Assembly (NCBI RefSeq): GCF_019977355.1
Contig: NZ_AP024655.1
Coordinates: 1,364,001-1,428,000, forward strand
Direction of reading: 5' to 3'
Source of the DNA: Arthrobacter sp. NicSoilB8
GTDB lineage: Bacteria > Actinomycetota > Actinomycetes > Actinomycetales > Micrococcaceae
DNA length: 64,000 nt
Shown in pieces: positions 46,539-54,350 of this stretch (its first letter is position 1; every line of letters begins with the position of its first letter). The position numbers and the translations under genes are program-made. The notes under the pieces were generated by a model. That model did not search any database. It was given only the letters and a program-made list of their open reading frames with translations, and had not been told where the DNA came from.

Positions 46539-48278
46539 CTAGAGTCCGAGGGCCTCACGGACGTCGGCCAGGACGCTGTCCAGCGCGGCGCGGGCCTCGG
46601 TCCGGGCCTCCGGCAGTTCGGCGGCCGAGTCGACACCGCGGATGACTTCGAGGTAGCACTTGAGCTTCGGTTCCGTGCCGCTGGGGCGGATGATGACGCG
46701 GCTGAGGTCCTTGGTCAGATACAGCAGGCCTTCGGTGGGCGGGAGGTGCTCGCTGCCGACCGCCAGGTCGGTGACGGTCTCGACGCCGGAACCGCCGAAG
46801 GCTTCGGGCGGGCTGACCCGCAGCCGGTTCATCATCGCGTCCAGCAGGCCGAGGTCCGCCACCCGGATGCTCAGCTGGTCGCTCGCGTGCAGGCCGTGCA
46901 CGAGGTAGAGCTCATCCAGGGTGTCAAAGATGGTCTTGCCCTCGGCTTTTGCGGCCGCCGCGAGTTCGGCGATGAGGACCGCGGCCGAAATCCCGTCCTT
47001 GTCGCGCACCAGCGAGGGGGCGACGCAGTAACCCAGCGCCTCCTCGTAGCCGTAGACGAGCCCCGGCACGCGGGCGATCCACTTGAAGCCGGTCAGGGTT
47101 TCCTCATGGGCGTAGCCCGCCGCGGCCGCAATCCGCGCCAGCAGCCGGGAGGACACGATCGAGTTGGCGAACACGCCGGCCGGTGCCTGACCGCCGGCGG
47201 CCTGCCGGGCCACGATATGGGCGCCCAGCAGGGCTCCGACCTCGTCGCCGCGCAGCATGCGCCAGGCGCCGGTGGCCGGGTCCTTCGCCGCCACGGCGGC
47301 CCGGTCGGCGTCGGGGTCGTTGGCGATCACGATGTCGGCGTCCTCGCGCGCTGCCGTCTCGAGGGCCAGGTCCAGGGCTCCGGGTTCCTCGGGATTGGGG
47401 AAGTTCACCGTCGGGAAGTCGGGGTCCGGCTGTGCCTGTTCCGTGACGAGCGTGACGTCGGCGAAACCTGCCGCGTTCAGCACCGCCACCGCCGTTTCCC
47501 CGCCCACGCCGTGCATGGGGGTCAGGACGATCTTCAGCCCGCGGGCCGGGAAGTGCTCCCGAGCAGCCAGGGCCGCGACGGCGCGCTGGTACTCGGCGGC
47601 GATGGAGGGTGCCAGGACGGTCCAGCCGTCCGCGGCCAGGACGATTGAATCGAGGGCGCCGACGGCGTCGATCCGCTCTGCAATCAGCGCATCGTAGGGC
47701 GCCACGATCTGGGCGCCGCGGCCGCTCTCCTCGACGGCATGACGGCCGAGGTACACCTTGTAGCCGTTGTCCTGCGGCGGGTTGTGGCTGGCGGTGACCA
47801 TGACGCCGCCGTCGCAGTCCAGGGCCCGCACCGCATAGGCGAGCAGCGGGGTGGGCAGCGCGGCGGGCATGAGGAAGGTTTCCACGCCGGCAGCGGTGAG
47901 GATCGCGGCGGTTTCCGCCGCGAAAATATCGGAGTTGTAGCGGGCGTCAAAGCCGACGACGGCGCGCGGCCGGGTGCCGGGGGAGGCCTGCGCGACCGCG
48001 GAGGTGAGGAAGGCGGTGAAGCCTGCTGCGGCGCGGCGCACCACTACACGGTTCATCCGGTTCGGGCCCGGGCCGAGGGCTGCCCGCAGTCCGGCCGTGC
48101 CGAACTGCAGGGTGCCGCTGAAGCTGTCGGCCAGTTCCTGCCGGGCCACCGCGACGCCGGCATCGGTGAGACGGACCAGCTCGGACAGTGCGGCGGCAGT
48201 GGCGGGGTCCGGGTCCTGGTCTGCCCAGTCGCGGGCATCGCTCAGGAGTCGGCCGAGGTCGGCATCAGAAGACGTCAT
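46539..48278 (-). CDS. pmmB: Phospho-sugar mutase (PmmB-type phosphopentomutase/phosphomannomutase)
   Basis: This 579-residue alpha-D-phosphohexomutase has the phosphoserine loop MVTASHNPPQDNGYKVYLG (about 157-175) and the metal-binding NDPDADRAAV (about 316-325). A sugar-binding region and the C-terminal phosphate-binding VIIRPSGTEPKLKCYLEV follow. It interconverts hexose- or pentose-1-P and -6/5-P; the neighbouring deoD favours ribose-1-P/deoxyribose-1-P salvage, as for the Rv3308 (pmmB) neighbourhood. The ATG ending at 48278 has no Shine-Dalgarno but has TAGTTT (48286-48291) 7 nt upstream, suggesting a leaderless transcript. An open frame further upstream is rejected. Confidence 0.94.
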   Translation of the reverse strand: MTSSDADLGRLLSDARDWADQDPDPATAAALSELVRLTDAGVAVARQELADSFSGTLQFGTAGLRAALGPGPNRMNRVVVRRAAAGFTAFLTSAVAQASPGTRPRAVVGFDARYNSDIFAAETAAILTAAGVETFLMPAALPTPLLAYAVRALDCDGGVMVTASHNPPQDNGYKVYLGRHAVEESGRGAQIVAPYDALIAERIDAVGALDSIVLAADGWTVLAPSIAAEYQRAVAALAAREHFPARGLKIVLTPMHGVGGETAVAVLNAAGFADVTLVTEQAQPDPDFPTVNFPNPEEPGALDLALETAAREDADIVIANDPDADRAAVAAKDPATGAWRMLRGDEVGALLGAHIVARQAAGGQAPAGVFANSIVSSRLLARIAAAAGYAHEETLTGFKWIARVPGLVYGYEEALGYCVAPSLVRDKDGISAAVLIAELAAAAKAEGKTIFDTLDELYLVHGLHASDQLSIRVADLGLLDAMMNRLRVSPPEAFGGSGVETVTDLAVGSEHLPPTEGLLYLTKDLSRVIIRPSGTEPKLKCYLEVIRGVDSAAELPEARTEARAALDSVLADVREALGL

Positions 48279-48285
48279 AGGAACC

Positions 48286-48291
48286 AAACTA
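48286..48291 (-). promoter_or_regulatory. Putative -10 of a leaderless pmmB transcript
   Basis: On the minus strand TAGTTT is followed by 7 nt (GGTTCCT) and then the pmmB ATG. No ribosome-binding site is present, so transcription probably starts at the ATG. Confidence 0.45.
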
Positions 48292-48382
48292 TCGCCAATC
48301 GCGTCCGATTCCGCCCCGGCAATCGGGAGTCGGGGTTTCAGTTGCATCACGTCCGGCCCGAACGCCCTGAACACGTGAGGCC

Positions 48383-48412
48383 TTGACACCCAAATTTCCG
48401 GACACGTAGCGT
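48383..48412 (+). promoter_or_regulatory. Promoter of the Rrf2 gene (leaderless)
   Basis: TTGACA (48383-48388), an 18-nt spacer and TAGCGT (48407-48412) form the best promoter in the window. The ATG at 48420 lies 7 nt after the -10, so the message should be leaderless. No Shine-Dalgarno is present. Confidence 0.7.
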
Positions 48413-48419
48413 CTGGAAT

Positions 48420-48899
48420 ATGAAGATGGGCCGCGGGGTGGAATGGGCGGTGCACAGCTGCGTCAACATGGCCTGGACACCGCCGGGCGAACCGGTGAAC
48501 AGTGCCCGGCTCGCGGAGTTCTACAAGCTGCCCGCCGCCTATCTCAACAAACAGTTCCAGTCGCTGGTCCGGGCAGGGGTGCTCGAGTCGGTGTCGGGAC
48601 CGCACGGCGGGTTCCTGCTGGCGCGCAGGCCGGAGAACATCACCGTGCTGGACATCGTCCTGGCGCTGGAGGGCCAGGACCCGGCCTTCCGGTGTGAAGC
48701 GATCCTCGGAAACGTCCCGGAGCCGGTTCGGCAGGAGAACTTCGCCCGGACGTGCCTTATCTCCCAGACCATGCGCCAGGCCGAACTCGCCTGGCGGCAG
48801 GCGCTGGCACGCCAGAGCATCGCCGGGATCGCGGACTCGATGGAACGGCGGTTCCCGGCGGACAAAGTGAAGGTCCTGGACTACCTGGCGGCGGAATAG
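48420..48899 (+). CDS. Rrf2 family transcriptional regulator
   Basis: This 159-residue regulator has the Rrf2 winged-helix signature MGRGVEWAVHSCVNMAW...LAEFYKLPAAYLNKQFQSL and VSGPHGGFLLARRPENITVLDIV. Rrf2 members include NsrR (NO), IscR (Fe-S) and CymR (cysteine). Only two cysteines are in the usual cluster region (FRCEAIL and ARTCLIS), fewer than the three of NsrR/IscR. It may therefore not bind a cluster, or may use a different ligand set. The ATG at 48420 follows a strong promoter by 7 nt. It is divergent from pmmB and convergent with deoD, so it could regulate pmmB or genes elsewhere. Confidence 0.9.
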   Translation: MKMGRGVEWAVHSCVNMAWTPPGEPVNSARLAEFYKLPAAYLNKQFQSLVRAGVLESVSGPHGGFLLARRPENITVLDIVLALEGQDPAFRCEAILGNVPEPVRQENFARTCLISQTMRQAELAWRQALARQSIAGIADSMERRFPADKVKVLDYLAAE

Positions 48900-48934
48900 C
48901 CGCAGCCGGCGGCCCAGGGCCTCCGCTGTGTCCG

Positions 48935-48962
48935 CCCCTCCGGCCGGCACCCCGCGGAGGGG
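48935..48962. terminator. Hairpin between the Rrf2 gene and deoD
   Basis: CCCCTCCG (48935-48942) pairs with CGGAGGGG (48955-48962). It lies between two convergent stops (48899 and 48968) and could terminate both. Confidence 0.6.
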
Positions 48963-48967
48963 GAGGG

Positions 48968-49786
48968 TCAGAGCTTGGCGATGATCCCGGCGAGCAGCTT
49001 GGAAATGCGCGGTCCGGCGGCGTGGCCGGCCTCGAGGACTTCCTCGTGGCTGAGCGGAGTCGGGCTGATCCCGGCCGCGAGGTTGGTCACGAGCGAGATG
49101 CCGAAAACCTCCATGCCCGCGTGGCGGCCGGCGATGGCCTCCAGCGCCGTGGACATGCCGATGAGAGACGCGCCGATCCGTTTGGCGTACTGCACCTCGG
49201 CCGGCGTTTCGTAGTGCGGCCCTGTGAACTGGGCGTACACTCCCTCATCCAGGGAGGGGTCCACTTCGCGGGCCAGGCCGCGGATGCGGGAGGAGTACAG
49301 GTCCGTCAGGTCCACGAATGTGGCGCCTTCCAGGGGCGAGGTGGCGGTGAGGTTGATGTGGTCGCTGATCAGCACGGGGGTGCCGGGCGTCCACTCCTCG
49401 TTGAGGCCGCCGCAGCCGTTGGTCAGCACGAGGGTCTTGCAGCCGGTGGCCGCGGCGGTGCGCACGCCGTGGACGACGGAGCGGACGCCCTTTCCCTCGT
49501 AATAGTGCGTGCGCGCGCCCAGGACCAGGGCCCGTTTGCCCTCCTTGGTCAGCACCGAACGGATGGTGCCCACGTGCCCCACCACTGACGGCTCGGTGAA
49601 ACCGGGGATTTCGGCCGCGGACAAGGTCGCGGTGGTCTCGCCGATCAGTTCGGCCGCCTCACCCCAGCCCGATCCGAGCACCAGCGCGACGTCGTGGGCA
49701 TCCACGCCCGTCTCTTCGGCGATGTAGTCGGCGGCGTCGCGGGCGGCCTCGAAGGGGTCCGCATTCAGGAATTCTGTATAGCTCAC
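48968..49786 (-). CDS. deoD: Purine-nucleoside phosphorylase
   Basis: This 272-residue trimeric-type PNP splits purine (deoxy)nucleosides into base and (deoxy)ribose-1-P. Motifs: VALVLGSGWGEAAELIG, GTIRSVLTKEGKRALVLGARTHYYEG in the phosphate/base region, and NGCGGLNEEWTPGTPVLISDHINL. The GTG ending at 49786 is preceded by TAGCTT (49793-49798) 6 nt upstream with no Shine-Dalgarno, so a leaderless start is likely. Together with pmmB and deoC it gives a salvage route from nucleoside to glycolysis. It is divergent from lpdA. Confidence 0.94.
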   Translation of the reverse strand: MSYTEFLNADPFEAARDAADYIAEETGVDAHDVALVLGSGWGEAAELIGETTATLSAAEIPGFTEPSVVGHVGTIRSVLTKEGKRALVLGARTHYYEGKGVRSVVHGVRTAAATGCKTLVLTNGCGGLNEEWTPGTPVLISDHINLTATSPLEGATFVDLTDLYSSRIRGLAREVDPSLDEGVYAQFTGPHYETPAEVQYAKRIGASLIGMSTALEAIAGRHAGMEVFGISLVTNLAAGISPTPLSHEEVLEAGHAAGPRISKLLAGIIAKL

Positions 49787-49792
49787 TGGTAC

Positions 49793-49798
49793 AAGCTA
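49793..49798 (-). promoter_or_regulatory. Putative -10 of a leaderless deoD transcript
   Basis: On the minus strand TAGCTT is followed by GTACCA and then the GTG start of deoD, a 6-nt interval. Confidence 0.45.
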
Positions 49799-49921
49799 TC
49801 GCGCGCCGGGCCTGCTGCCCAGCACCCGCGCGGTACTGCCCGGGCACTGCGGCGTCGGCCGAGGCCCGCGGCGGCCCCGATTCTTGGTTGCTCCGGTTCG
49901 GATGGTGGACAATGGTTGATT

Positions 49922-51337
49922 GTGACTACGCATCCCGATTTCAGCTCACCCCGTATTGCAATCCTCGGCGGAGGGCCCGGCGGCTACGAAGCCGCCATGG
50001 TCGCCGCCTCGCTGGGGGCGCAAGTCACCATCATCGAGCGGGCGGGACTGGGCGGATCCGCGGTGCTGACCGACGTCGTTCCCTCCAAGACCCTGATCGC
50101 GACGGCAGACCTGATGACCCGCGTCGGCGAGGCCGGAGAGCTGGGCGTCAAGTTCGACGTCGACGGCGGCGACTTTGCCCCGGCGATGCGCGCGGACCTC
50201 AAGCACATCAACGACCGCCTGCTCCGCCTGGCACGGAAGCAGTCGGAGGACATCCAGGCCGGGCTGGAACACCAGAACGTCCGCATCCTGATCGGCTCCG
50301 GCAGGCTGCTGGACAGCCACACCATCGAGGTCCTGACCTCCGAGGGCACCGAACTGGTGGAAGCCGACACCATCCTGCTCGCGGTCGGCGCCCACCCGCG
50401 CGAGCTGCCCACCGCGCGGCCGGACGGTGAGCGCATCCTGAACTGGGCCCAGATCTACAACATGGACGAGCTGCCCGAAGAGCTCATCGTGGTCGGTTCC
50501 GGTGTCACGGGCGCGGAATTCGCCTCGGCCTATAACGGGCTGGGCTCCAAAGTCACCCTGATTTCCAGCCGCGACCGCGTGCTGCCTGGCTCGGACACCG
50601 ACGCCGCCGAGGTCCTGGAGGGCGTCTTCGAACGCCGCGGGCTGAAGGTCCTCTCCCGCGCCCGCGCCGAGACCGTGGAACGCACCGGCGACGGCGTCGT
50701 TGTCACCCTCGGCGACGGTTCAAAGGTCACCGGCAGCCACTGCCTCGTCTGCGTCGGCTCCATCCCGAACACCGCCGGCATCGGCCTGGAGGAAGCCGGC
50801 GTCGCGCTCACCGAGAGCGGCCACATCAAGGTCGACGGCGTCTCGCGCACCACGGCGCCGAACATCTACGCCGCGGGCGACTGCACCGGCGTCCTCGCCC
50901 TGGCCTCCGTGGCCGCGATGCAGGGCCGGATTGCCGTGGCCCACTTCCTGGGCGATGCCGTCATGCCGATCAAGCTGCACCAGGTGGCGTCCAACATCTT
51001 CACCTCGCCCGAGATCGCTTCCGTGGGCGTCTCCGAGGCCGAGATCGACTCCGGCAAGTACCAGGCCGACATCATCAAGCTGTCGCTGCGCAGCAACGCC
51101 CGCGCCAAGATGCGCAACCACCGCGACGGCTTCGTCAAGATCTTCGCGCGCAAGGGCTCCGGCACCGTGATCGGCGGGGTCGTCGTCGGCCCGAACGCCT
51201 CCGAGCTCATCTTCGCGATCTCCCTCGCGGTGACCCAGAAACTGCACGTCGACGACGTCGCCAGCACCTTCACCGTGTACCCGTCGCTCAGCGGCTCCAT
51301 CTCCGAGGCGGCCCGGCGGCTCCACGTTCACATGTAG
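49922..51337 (+). CDS. lpdA: LpdA-type flavoprotein NAD(P)H quinone oxidoreductase
   Basis: This 471-residue two-dinucleotide-binding flavoprotein has an N-terminal FAD motif (AILGGGPGGYEAAMVAASLG), an NAD motif (LIVVGSGVTGAEFASAYNGLG), and the second FAD motif (NIYAAGDCTG). It belongs to the pyridine nucleotide-disulfide reductase family, but the redox CxxxxC pair is missing: the site reads GLGGSAVLTDVVPSK. The C-terminal catalytic His-Glu motif is also altered (FTVYPSLSGSISEA). It therefore cannot be a dihydrolipoamide dehydrogenase and fits the Rv3303c (LpdA) quinone-reductase group. The start is a GTG at 49922. A damaged copy of its last ~150 bp lies 0.6 kb downstream. Confidence 0.92.
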   Translation: MTTHPDFSSPRIAILGGGPGGYEAAMVAASLGAQVTIIERAGLGGSAVLTDVVPSKTLIATADLMTRVGEAGELGVKFDVDGGDFAPAMRADLKHINDRLLRLARKQSEDIQAGLEHQNVRILIGSGRLLDSHTIEVLTSEGTELVEADTILLAVGAHPRELPTARPDGERILNWAQIYNMDELPEELIVVGSGVTGAEFASAYNGLGSKVTLISSRDRVLPGSDTDAAEVLEGVFERRGLKVLSRARAETVERTGDGVVVTLGDGSKVTGSHCLVCVGSIPNTAGIGLEEAGVALTESGHIKVDGVSRTTAPNIYAAGDCTGVLALASVAAMQGRIAVAHFLGDAVMPIKLHQVASNIFTSPEIASVGVSEAEIDSGKYQADIIKLSLRSNARAKMRNHRDGFVKIFARKGSGTVIGGVVVGPNASELIFAISLAVTQKLHVDDVASTFTVYPSLSGSISEAARRLHVHM

Positions 51338-51350
51338 ATTCTTTGCACGT

Positions 51351-51387
51351 CAAAGGGTCCACCGGCATGTTGCCGTTGGACCCTTTG
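51351..51387 (+). terminator. Terminator after lpdA
   Basis: CAAAGGGTCCA (51351-51361) pairs with TGGACCCTTTG (51377-51387). An inner CGGCA/TGCCG stem closes on a TGT loop, with one C-T mismatch between the two stems. It lies 13 bp after the lpdA stop. Confidence 0.85.
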
Positions 51388-51402
51388 CCTGTCTCCGGGA
51401 TG

Positions 51403-51715
51403 TCAGCGACTATGCCGGCGACTATGCCGGCGCCGCACAGATATCTGTCCTTGTTCCGGAGGTGCTGAGAAGGGTGAAGGTCCCGGTGGGGGCGATGGTG
51501 GAAACGATGCGCCCGTTGTACTGCACCGCGGACGGCGCTGCGTCTTTTGGAAGATCGTCTTTTGGAAGATCGGTGGAAAACAGGCTGAGGCCGTTGCTTC
51601 CCGTGGCCAAGATGAGCGGCGGATGCGCTCTTTGGGTTGCCGTGCCGGCGGGCTACACCGCGGGGTCAACACCTGTCGCTGGAGCTTTGGGACTTCCTTG
51701 AGCGGCGCCGGCCCT
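51403..51715 (-). pseudogene. Possible remnant of a minus-strand gene (C-terminal fragment)
   Basis: On the minus strand, an open frame of about 62 codons (51422-51610) reads like a real C-terminus: LATGSNGLSLFSTDLPKDD, then NGRIVSTIAPTGTFTLLSTS. It has no start signal and its 5' side is interrupted. Two short tandem duplications mark the area: a 12-bp GACTATGCCGGC at ~51409-51432 and a 16-bp unit at ~51538-51570 that codes the doubled DLPKD. No family could be named. It may be decayed DNA caught in the duplication described downstream. Confidence 0.3.
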
Positions 51716-51792
51716 GGGACCTTCGGCCGTGGCGCGGCCCGGCCGGGCGCGCACATCATGGATCATGGCCAAGATCTGTATCCCGTGATGGG
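51716..51792 (+). pseudogene. 5' fragment copy of the flavodoxin gene
   Basis: This stretch is a diverged copy of 54302-54377, the promoter-proximal region and first codons of the flavodoxin gene. Shared landmarks are GGGACCTTCGGCCGT, CGGCCGGG, and ATGGCCAAGATCT. The copy encodes MAKICIP and then a TGA stop, so it is not functional. It joins directly to an lpdA 3' fragment. Confidence 0.85.
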
Positions 51793-51946
51793 CGGTGTCG
51801 TCTTTACGCCCCGGAACTTTTCTTCGCGGCCTCTCGCGGTGACCCAGAAACCGCACGTCGACGACGTCGCCAGCACCTTCACCGGGCACCCGTCCCTGAG
51901 CGGCTCCGTCTCCGAAGCGGCCCGGCGGCTCCACGTTCACAGGTGA
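51790..51946 (+). pseudogene. 3' fragment copy of lpdA
   Basis: This is a diverged copy of the last ~165 bp of lpdA (51173-51337). In frame it reads GGVV...LAVTQKPHVDDVASTF and ends SEAARRLHVHR followed by TGA, against LAVTQKLHVDDVASTF and SEAARRLHVHM in the intact gene. About 8 bp are missing near its left end. It has no start or upstream domains. It ends 20 bp before the next gene, whose ribosome-binding site follows directly. Confidence 0.9.
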
Positions 51947-51966
51947 CAAAGACGGAGGTTGCAGCC

Positions 51967-52659
51967 ATGCAGAGTCCCCGCACCGTTGTTGACTCGGTGG
52001 AACAGAACCCCGTGCTGCCCGCCGGCGCGGAGGAAAGCTTTGCCGGCTACGGCGTGATGGGCGTTCCGTTCAGCTCCGGTTACATCCTGGCCCTGCGGCA
52101 TTTTCCTGCCTCCTCCGTCGGCCCGGGCTACAGCTCGGTCTGGATCCGTGACCCTGCCGGTGTCTGGACGATGCACAGCACCACGGACCCCGGGTCCTCC
52201 TGCCCCCGCTACTTCGGCAGCGCCCTGGGAGCGGCGTCGACGGGCGGCATCTCGATCCGCTGGCGCGACGGCTACTCCTTCAGCGTGGAGGTCGGGGACG
52301 GGGTGGACCTGAGCTGGGACCTGACGCTGGCGGCGACGCCGGTCACCCGGGTCATGTCCGCAGTGTCCGGTGCTGTTCCGGAGCGGCTGTGGCGCAGCCG
52401 GGTGTTCCTGCGCGCCCTGGGGGCTGCCGCCGGCCCGGCGCTGGGGGCGGGGCGCATCGGGTTGACGGGCAGGGTGCCCAACGGCCAAAGCTTCGGGGCG
52501 CGCCCGCGGCGGATCTGGTTTGTCCGCGAAAGCACGGCACGCCTGTCGGGGCACAGCCTGGGGCAGGCCGCGGCCCTTCCCCGCCAGGACCGGCTGGGGG
52601 ACTTCTGGATCCCCCAGCGCGGCATCTTTATGGTCGGTTCCTCCGTGTTCAAATCCTAG
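51967..52659 (+). CDS. Conserved-looking hypothetical protein (230 aa)
   Basis: This 230-residue soluble protein starts at the ATG at 51967 with GGAGG 8 nt upstream. It is rich in aromatic and beta-type segments early (YGVMGVPFSSGYILALRHFP; SSVWIRDPAGVWTMHSTTDP; CPRYFGSAL), then Ala/Gly/Arg-rich. Phrases such as WIRDPAGVWTM and SCPRYFG suggest a beta-barrel/lipocalin- or AttH-like fold, but I do not recognise a named family. The frame remains open upstream through the pseudogene scar, which is not evidence of coding. Its stop overlaps the convergent aldehyde dehydrogenase stop by 4 bp. Confidence 0.75.
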   Translation: MQSPRTVVDSVEQNPVLPAGAEESFAGYGVMGVPFSSGYILALRHFPASSVGPGYSSVWIRDPAGVWTMHSTTDPGSSCPRYFGSALGAASTGGISIRWRDGYSFSVEVGDGVDLSWDLTLAATPVTRVMSAVSGAVPERLWRSRVFLRALGAAAGPALGAGRIGLTGRVPNGQSFGARPRRIWFVRESTARLSGHSLGQAAALPRQDRLGDFWIPQRGIFMVGSSVFKS

Positions 52660-54113
52660 AACGGGTAGGGTGCGATGTCCGGCCGCATGGTCAGCCACTG
52701 GATCTCCGTGAAGGACTCCATGTTGGCGTGATGGCCGCCGATCCGCGAGCCGTTGCCCGAGTTCTTGACCCCGCCGAAGGGCGAGTTGGCCTCGTCGGAC
52801 ACGGTCTGTTCGTTGATGTGGACTTTGCCGGAGTCGAGCCGGTCGGCGATCGTCATGGCCATGCCCACGTCGCCGAGGATCCCGATCGAGAGCCCGTACT
52901 CGTTGTCGTTGGCCAGGGCCACAGCCTCGTCCACGGTGGAGAACTTCATCACCGGGGCAACGGGCCCGAAGATTTCGTCCTTCCATGCCGGGCTGGCGAG
53001 ATCGAGGTCGGCGAGCACGGTGGGCCGGTAGAAGCGGCCGTCGTGGCTGCCGCCTGCTGCCAGCCGCGCGCCGCCCTGCACCGCGTCCTGGACGATCGTG
53101 TCGACCCGGTGGAGCTGCTTCCCGTCGATCACCGGGCCCAGCGCCACCGTTCCGCTCTTGGGATCGCCCACCGGCAGATGGCGGGCCTTTTCCGCGAGGG
53201 CGCTGACGTAGTCCTCGTAAATGTCCTCATGCACGATGTGCCGGCCGGACGCCATACAGATCTGGCCCTGGTGCATGAAGGAGCCAAACGCGGCGGCGGA
53301 GACAGCCTTGGGGAGATCGACGCCGGGCAGCACGATCATCGCGTTGTTCCCGCCGAGTTCCAGGTGGGCTCGCTTGAGCAGCCGGCCGGCGGCCTCGCCC
53401 ACTTTGCGGCCCGCCGCCGTCGACCCCGTGAAGGCGACGACGCGGACCTCGGGAGCTTCGACGACGGCGGCACCAATCTCGGCGCCGCCCGGAAGCAGGG
53501 ACAGCAGGCCGGGCGGAAGCCCCGCCTCTTCGAACACCCGGACCAGGGTGACGCCGCCACAGACCGCCGTCCGCGGGTCAGGTTTGAGCAGCACGGCGTT
53601 GCCAAGGGCCAGCGCCGGGGCGACGGCGCGGATGGAGAGGATAAGCGGGAAGTTGAAGGGCGCGATCACCGAGACCACCCCGACGGGGCGGCGCCGGGCG
53701 AAGGACCAGCGGTTCTCGTTCGAGGTCAGCACGTCCCCGGCCGGGAGGGCGGGCAGGGCCGAGGCGTCGTAGCATTGGTTGGCCGCGATGTGGGTTTCCA
53801 AGCCGGCTTTGGGCGGGATACCGCCGGATTCCCGGACGATCCACTCCTGGATTTCCGGCCCATGCTCCTCCCAGAGCTGCCCCGCGCGGCGCAGCACGGC
53901 GGCGCGGTCCTCCGGGTTGCGGGCGGCCCACTCCTTTTGCGCTGTCGCCGCCACGGCGGCGGCCTCGCGGACATCCTCCACCGAGGCCACGCCATAGTGG
54001 CCCAGGGTTTCCCCGGTGGCGGGTTCGACGGCGTCGCCGGTCCCGCCGCCGCCGGGCCGCCAGCCGTTGAGATGGATCTTGCCCTCCCACAGGGCGGAAT
54101 CGAGCAGGGACAT
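52656..54113 (-). CDS. NAD(P)-dependent aldehyde dehydrogenase
   Basis: This 485-residue ALDH oxidises an aldehyde to the acid. The catalytic Glu is in LELGGNNAMIVLP, and the catalytic Cys is in FMHQGQICMASGRHIV. The NAD region contains VVAFTGSTAAGRKVGEAAG, and NFPLILSIRAVAPALALGNA is the oxyanion/cofactor segment. It most resembles benzaldehyde/vanillin-type dehydrogenases, but the substrate is unproven. The ATG ending at 54113 has AAAGGA about 8 nt upstream; the longer frame to 54194 is rejected. It is convergent with the 230-aa gene and divergent from the flavodoxin gene across a VNTR. Confidence 0.93.
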   Translation of the reverse strand: MSLLDSALWEGKIHLNGWRPGGGGTGDAVEPATGETLGHYGVASVEDVREAAAVAATAQKEWAARNPEDRAAVLRRAGQLWEEHGPEIQEWIVRESGGIPPKAGLETHIAANQCYDASALPALPAGDVLTSNENRWSFARRRPVGVVSVIAPFNFPLILSIRAVAPALALGNAVLLKPDPRTAVCGGVTLVRVFEEAGLPPGLLSLLPGGAEIGAAVVEAPEVRVVAFTGSTAAGRKVGEAAGRLLKRAHLELGGNNAMIVLPGVDLPKAVSAAAFGSFMHQGQICMASGRHIVHEDIYEDYVSALAEKARHLPVGDPKSGTVALGPVIDGKQLHRVDTIVQDAVQGGARLAAGGSHDGRFYRPTVLADLDLASPAWKDEIFGPVAPVMKFSTVDEAVALANDNEYGLSIGILGDVGMAMTIADRLDSGKVHINEQTVSDEANSPFGGVKNSGNGSRIGGHHANMESFTEIQWLTMRPDIAPYPF

Positions 54114-54213
54114 GGGGGCGTCCTTTCGTCGTGGACTCTTGCTTGCGTACCCGCCGGCCGCATGAGAACCGGACCGGGCCTGGGTCCATCTCATGTCGGC
54201 GGGCCGCCGTCGT

Positions 54214-54280
54214 CAAGGGCACGGTGTTCAAGGGCACGGTGTTGAAGGGCGCGGTGTTCAAGGGCGCGGTGTTCAAGGGC
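54214..54280 (+). repeat. 15-bp minisatellite (about 4.5 copies) in a divergent promoter region
   Basis: The unit CAAGGGCACGGTGTT repeats at 54214, 54229, 54244, 54259 and partially at 54274, with A/G and C/G variants. It lies in the 237-bp gap between the divergent aldehyde dehydrogenase and flavodoxin genes, so copy-number change could alter promoter spacing. Confidence 0.9.
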
Positions 54281-54350
54281 CGGAGGCGTGAGGGGATCCG
54301 GGGGACCTTCGGCCGTATCGCTTCCCGGCCGGGTGCCAACACCATGGAAC

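Noticed and set aside
51637..51966. N-terminal extension of the 230-aa gene through the scar region
   Set aside because: The open frame there reads the pseudogene fragments out of frame; the ATG at 51967 has a clear GGAGG site.
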